NCBI GenBank assembly: GCA_944381295.1
Contig: CALWKP010000050.1
Span: forward strand, 1 to 8,373
Origin: an uncultured Clostridia bacterium
GTDB taxonomy: Bacteria > Bacillota > Clostridia > Oscillospirales > Acutalibacteraceae
Direction: 5' to 3'
Length of the DNA stretch: 8,373 bases
Shown here in pieces: positions 6,542 to 8,373 of the stretch; within the stretch, counting starts at the first letter, position 1; each line of letters starts with the position of its first letter. Under the pieces are notes generated by a model that was given only the letters and a program-made list of their open reading frames with translations, made no database searches and had not been told where the DNA came from. The translations under genes were made by a program, and so were the position numbers.

Positions 6542-7294
6542 ATGCTGACGAAAGAAGTGCTGGAAAAGGTAAAAGAAGGAAGCCTTTCCGTGGAAGAAGC
6601 GATGGAAGAACTGAAACAGGCCTCCTATGAAAATATCGGGTATGCGCGACTGGATACCAATCGAGAATTGCGGACAGGGTTTCCGGAAGTGATTTTCTGC
6701 CAGGGAAAAACGACGGAACAGGCGGCGCAGATTTTCCGGAAGCTGTATGAAAAATCCGGGCTGGTGCTGGCGACGCGTGCATCCCGGGAGCAATATGAGG
6801 CGATTGCAGCGCTGACGCCGGAAGCGGTCTACCAGGAAGCTGCACGGACAGTGATGGTAGGAAACGGCCGGATTCCGCAGATAGGGCTGGTGGCTGTGTG
6901 TACCGGAGGGACGGCGGATATCCCGGTGGCAGAAGAAGCGGCGGTGACAGCAGAAATGTGCGGGGCCAAAGTAGAACGTATTTATGACGTGGGCGTTGCG
7001 GGACTGCACCGGCTGCTGGATGCGCTGCCGGAAATCAGGAAAGCAAACGCAGTGGTCGCAGTTGCCGGGATGTAAGGCGCGCTGGCGTCGGTAGTGGCAG
7101 GACAGCTGGACAAACCGGTGGTCGCGGTGCCGACAAGTGTGGGCTACGGCGCGAATTTTGGCGGGCTTTCTGCCTTACTGACGATGATTAATTCCTGTGC
7201 GACAGGGATTGGCGTGGTAAACATTGACAATGGGTTTGGGGGCGGATATCTAGCCGCCCAGATCAACCGGCTGGCAGTAGGAGGGAAATCATGA
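6542..7294 (+). pseudogene. larB: larB interrupted by an in-frame TAA (NaAD carboxylase/hydrolase)
   Basis: LarB carboxylates nicotinic acid adenine dinucleotide at C5 and hydrolyses it to the dicarboxylated mononucleotide, the first step of nickel-pincer synthesis. The frame is family-like from ATG 6542 (GGAG 9 bases upstream), with RELRTGFPEVIFC and VCTGGTADIPVAEEA. At 7073-7075 a TAA replaces the Glu codon expected in VAGMEGAL. The same frame continues in perfect LarB sequence (VPTSVGYGANFGG, NSCATG, NIDNGFG) to a TGA at 7292-7294, giving 250 codons, a normal length. The first fragment has 177 residues and lacks the catalytic cysteine (codon 219; Cys221 in L. plantarum), so it should be inactive. 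The second fragment could only start at GTG 7094, which has no good ribosome binding site. One G-to-T change, or a base-calling error, explains the break. Its end overlaps larC by ATGA. Confidence 0.93.
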
Positions 7295-8373
7295 ATACAC
7301 TTTATCTGGAATGTTTTTCGGGGATCAGCGGAGATATGACGGTTGGCGCACTGTTGGATCTGGGAGCAAGCGAAGAACGCCTGCGCGCAGGTTTGGAAAG
7401 CCTGCATCTGGATGGTTACCGGGTGGAAGTAACGCGCGTCAGTAAAAACGGGATTGGTGCCGCGTCATTTGACGTGATTCTCGATGAAGAAGGACCACAG
7501 CACAGCCATCATCACGAGGATGGGGAAGACCATGTCCATCTCCATGAGCACCATCATGAGCACAGCCATCGCCATGAACACGAACATCACCATGACCACA
7601 AGCATGGTGGGGAACACTATCACGATACTGCCCATCACGACCAGGAACAAGCGGGCCATGGGCTGCCGCATTGTCATGAGCATGTGCACGGCCATAGCCA
7701 TGACCATCCGCATGTCCATCGAGGATTGCGGGAAATCCTGCCGATGATCCGGCAATCAGGAATTTCGGAAAAGGCAAAAGATACAGCGGAACAGATTTTC
7801 CGTGTATTGGCTGAGGCGGAAGGGAAGGTCCATGGAAAACCTCCGGAAGAAGTCCATTTTCATGAAGTCGGCGCAGTCGATTCGATTGTGGATATCGTGT
7901 CCATTGCGATTTGTTTGGATGACCTTGCGATCGGTACGATCATCTGTTCTCCGCTTTCAGAAGGCACTGGGACAGTGTGGTGCCAGCATGGAATCGTGCC
8001 GGTGCCGGCCCCGGCAACGCTGGAACTGGCCAGAGCACATGGGATCCCGCTGAAGATCACATCCAATCAGGGAGAAATGGTGACCCCGACGGGTGCAGCG
8101 ACCGTAGCAGCGCTGGTGGATTCATTTGTTTTACCGGATACCTTCCGGATCAAAAAAATCGGGATCGGCGCGGGGAAGAAAGATTTCCCGCAGGCGAATG
8201 TCCTGCGAGCCATGCTGATCGAGCCGGAAGGAGAAGAGGACCTGATCGAAGTGTTGGAATGTAACGTGGACGACTGCACGCCGGAACAGCTTGGGTATTG
8301 TCAGGAGATGTTGTTCCGTGCAGGAGCACGCGACGTTCAGTTCACTTCGGTATATATGAAAAAGAACCGGCCG
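7291..8373 (+). CDS. larC: LarC, CTP-dependent nickel insertase for the nickel-pincer cofactor, C-terminus cut by window edge
   Basis: LarC places nickel in the thiocarboxylated dinicotinic acid mononucleotide using CTP, forming the NPN cofactor. The frame is open for 361 codons to the right edge; full-length LarC is usually somewhat over 400. Seen are ECFSGISGDMTVGALLDLG (7-25), a His-rich insert (71-143), VHFHEVGAVDSIVDIV (188-203), HGIVPVPAPAT (233-243), VTPTGAA (264-270), and the start of the C-terminal nickel/CTP domain LECNVDDCTPEQLGY (322-336) and YMKKNRP (355-361). AGGAGGG lies 5 bases before ATG 7291, which overlaps the larB stop. In L. plantarum larC is split into larC1 and larC2 joined by programmed frameshifting. 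Here both parts read through in one frame, as in most species. Its intact state contrasts with the broken larB. Confidence 0.94.
   Translation, partial: MNTLYLECFSGISGDMTVGALLDLGASEERLRAGLESLHLDGYRVEVTRVSKNGIGAASFDVILDEEGPQHSHHHEDGEDHVHLHEHHHEHSHRHEHEHHHDHKHGGEHYHDTAHHDQEQAGHGLPHCHEHVHGHSHDHPHVHRGLREILPMIRQSGISEKAKDTAEQIFRVLAEAEGKVHGKPPEEVHFHEVGAVDSIVDIVSIAICLDDLAIGTIICSPLSEGTGTVWCQHGIVPVPAPATLELARAHGIPLKITSNQGEMVTPTGAATVAALVDSFVLPDTFRIKKIGIGAGKKDFPQANVLRAMLIEPEGEEDLIEVLECNVDDCTPEQLGYCQEMLFRAGARDVQFTSVYMKKNRP
7501..7719 (+). other. larC: Histidine-rich insert in LarC
   Basis: Residues 71-143 contain 33 histidines among 73 residues, spaced by Glu, Asp, Gly and Ser, in an irregular pattern of CAT/CAC codons with no exact repeat unit. 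Its place, in the N-terminal half before the HFHEVGAVDS block, is where other LarC proteins carry shorter His stretches. Nickel binding or storage before insertion is the likely role, inferred from composition. Confidence 0.85.

Noticed and set aside
7073..7075. Recoding of the larB stop as a special amino acid
   Set aside because: The codon is TAA. Selenocysteine uses TGA and pyrrolysine uses TAG, and LarB has Glu there, so no recoding is indicated.
7465..7777. Methionine/valine-rich and His/Gly-rich frames opposite the His-rich part of larC
   Set aside because: CAT and CAC codons read as ATG and GTG on the other strand, which creates these frames mechanically.
7291..8373. Programmed frameshift splitting larC as in Lactobacillus plantarum
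   Set aside because: The N-terminal part, the junction and the start of the C-terminal nickel domain all read in a single frame up to the window edge.

Overview
The window looks like chromosomal DNA from a low- to mid-GC Gram-positive anaerobe of the class Clostridia, perhaps a gut Oscillospiraceae/Lachnospiraceae-type organism. This is inferred from the VanR/VanS-like two-component pair, strong AAGGAGG-type ribosome binding sites with several TTG starts, the AsnA type of asparagine synthetase, and the nickel-pincer cofactor (lar) genes. The genus cannot be fixed from the sequence alone.

Left part, minus strand (1-2662). A VanR-like response regulator and a VanS-like sensor kinase overlap as an operon. 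Downstream, with its own candidate promoter, is a membrane-anchored C39-family papain-like peptidase that runs off the left edge. No vanHAX-type resistance genes are visible, so the target of the pair is unknown. The last codons of the response regulator are scrambled by a seven-G run. Removing one G restores the canonical WGVGYTIE ending.

Middle (2739-5716). asnA (ammonia-dependent asparagine synthetase) and a tRNA-Ser(GGA) lie on the minus strand, each followed by a terminator. asnS (asparaginyl-tRNA synthetase) is transcribed away from them on the plus strand from an extended -10 promoter. Asparagine synthesis and asparagine charging therefore sit back to back around a serine tRNA.

Right part, plus strand (5719-8373). 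Tightly packed behind asnS (2-base gap, then 1-base gap, then 4-base overlap) are larE, larB and larC, which make the nickel-pincer nucleotide (NPN) cofactor of lactate racemase and related LarA-family enzymes. LarB carboxylates and hydrolyses NaAD, LarE inserts sulfur, and LarC inserts nickel using CTP. LarE has the three-cysteine set expected of the [4Fe-4S] type. LarC carries a histidine-rich insert of about 73 residues. larB is broken by one in-frame TAA at codon 178, upstream of its catalytic cysteine, where the family has Glu. No larA or nickel transporter is in view.

The two one-base lesions (the G-run in the regulator and the TAA in larB) are the main anomalies. I see no mobile element, CRISPR array or clearly new system.
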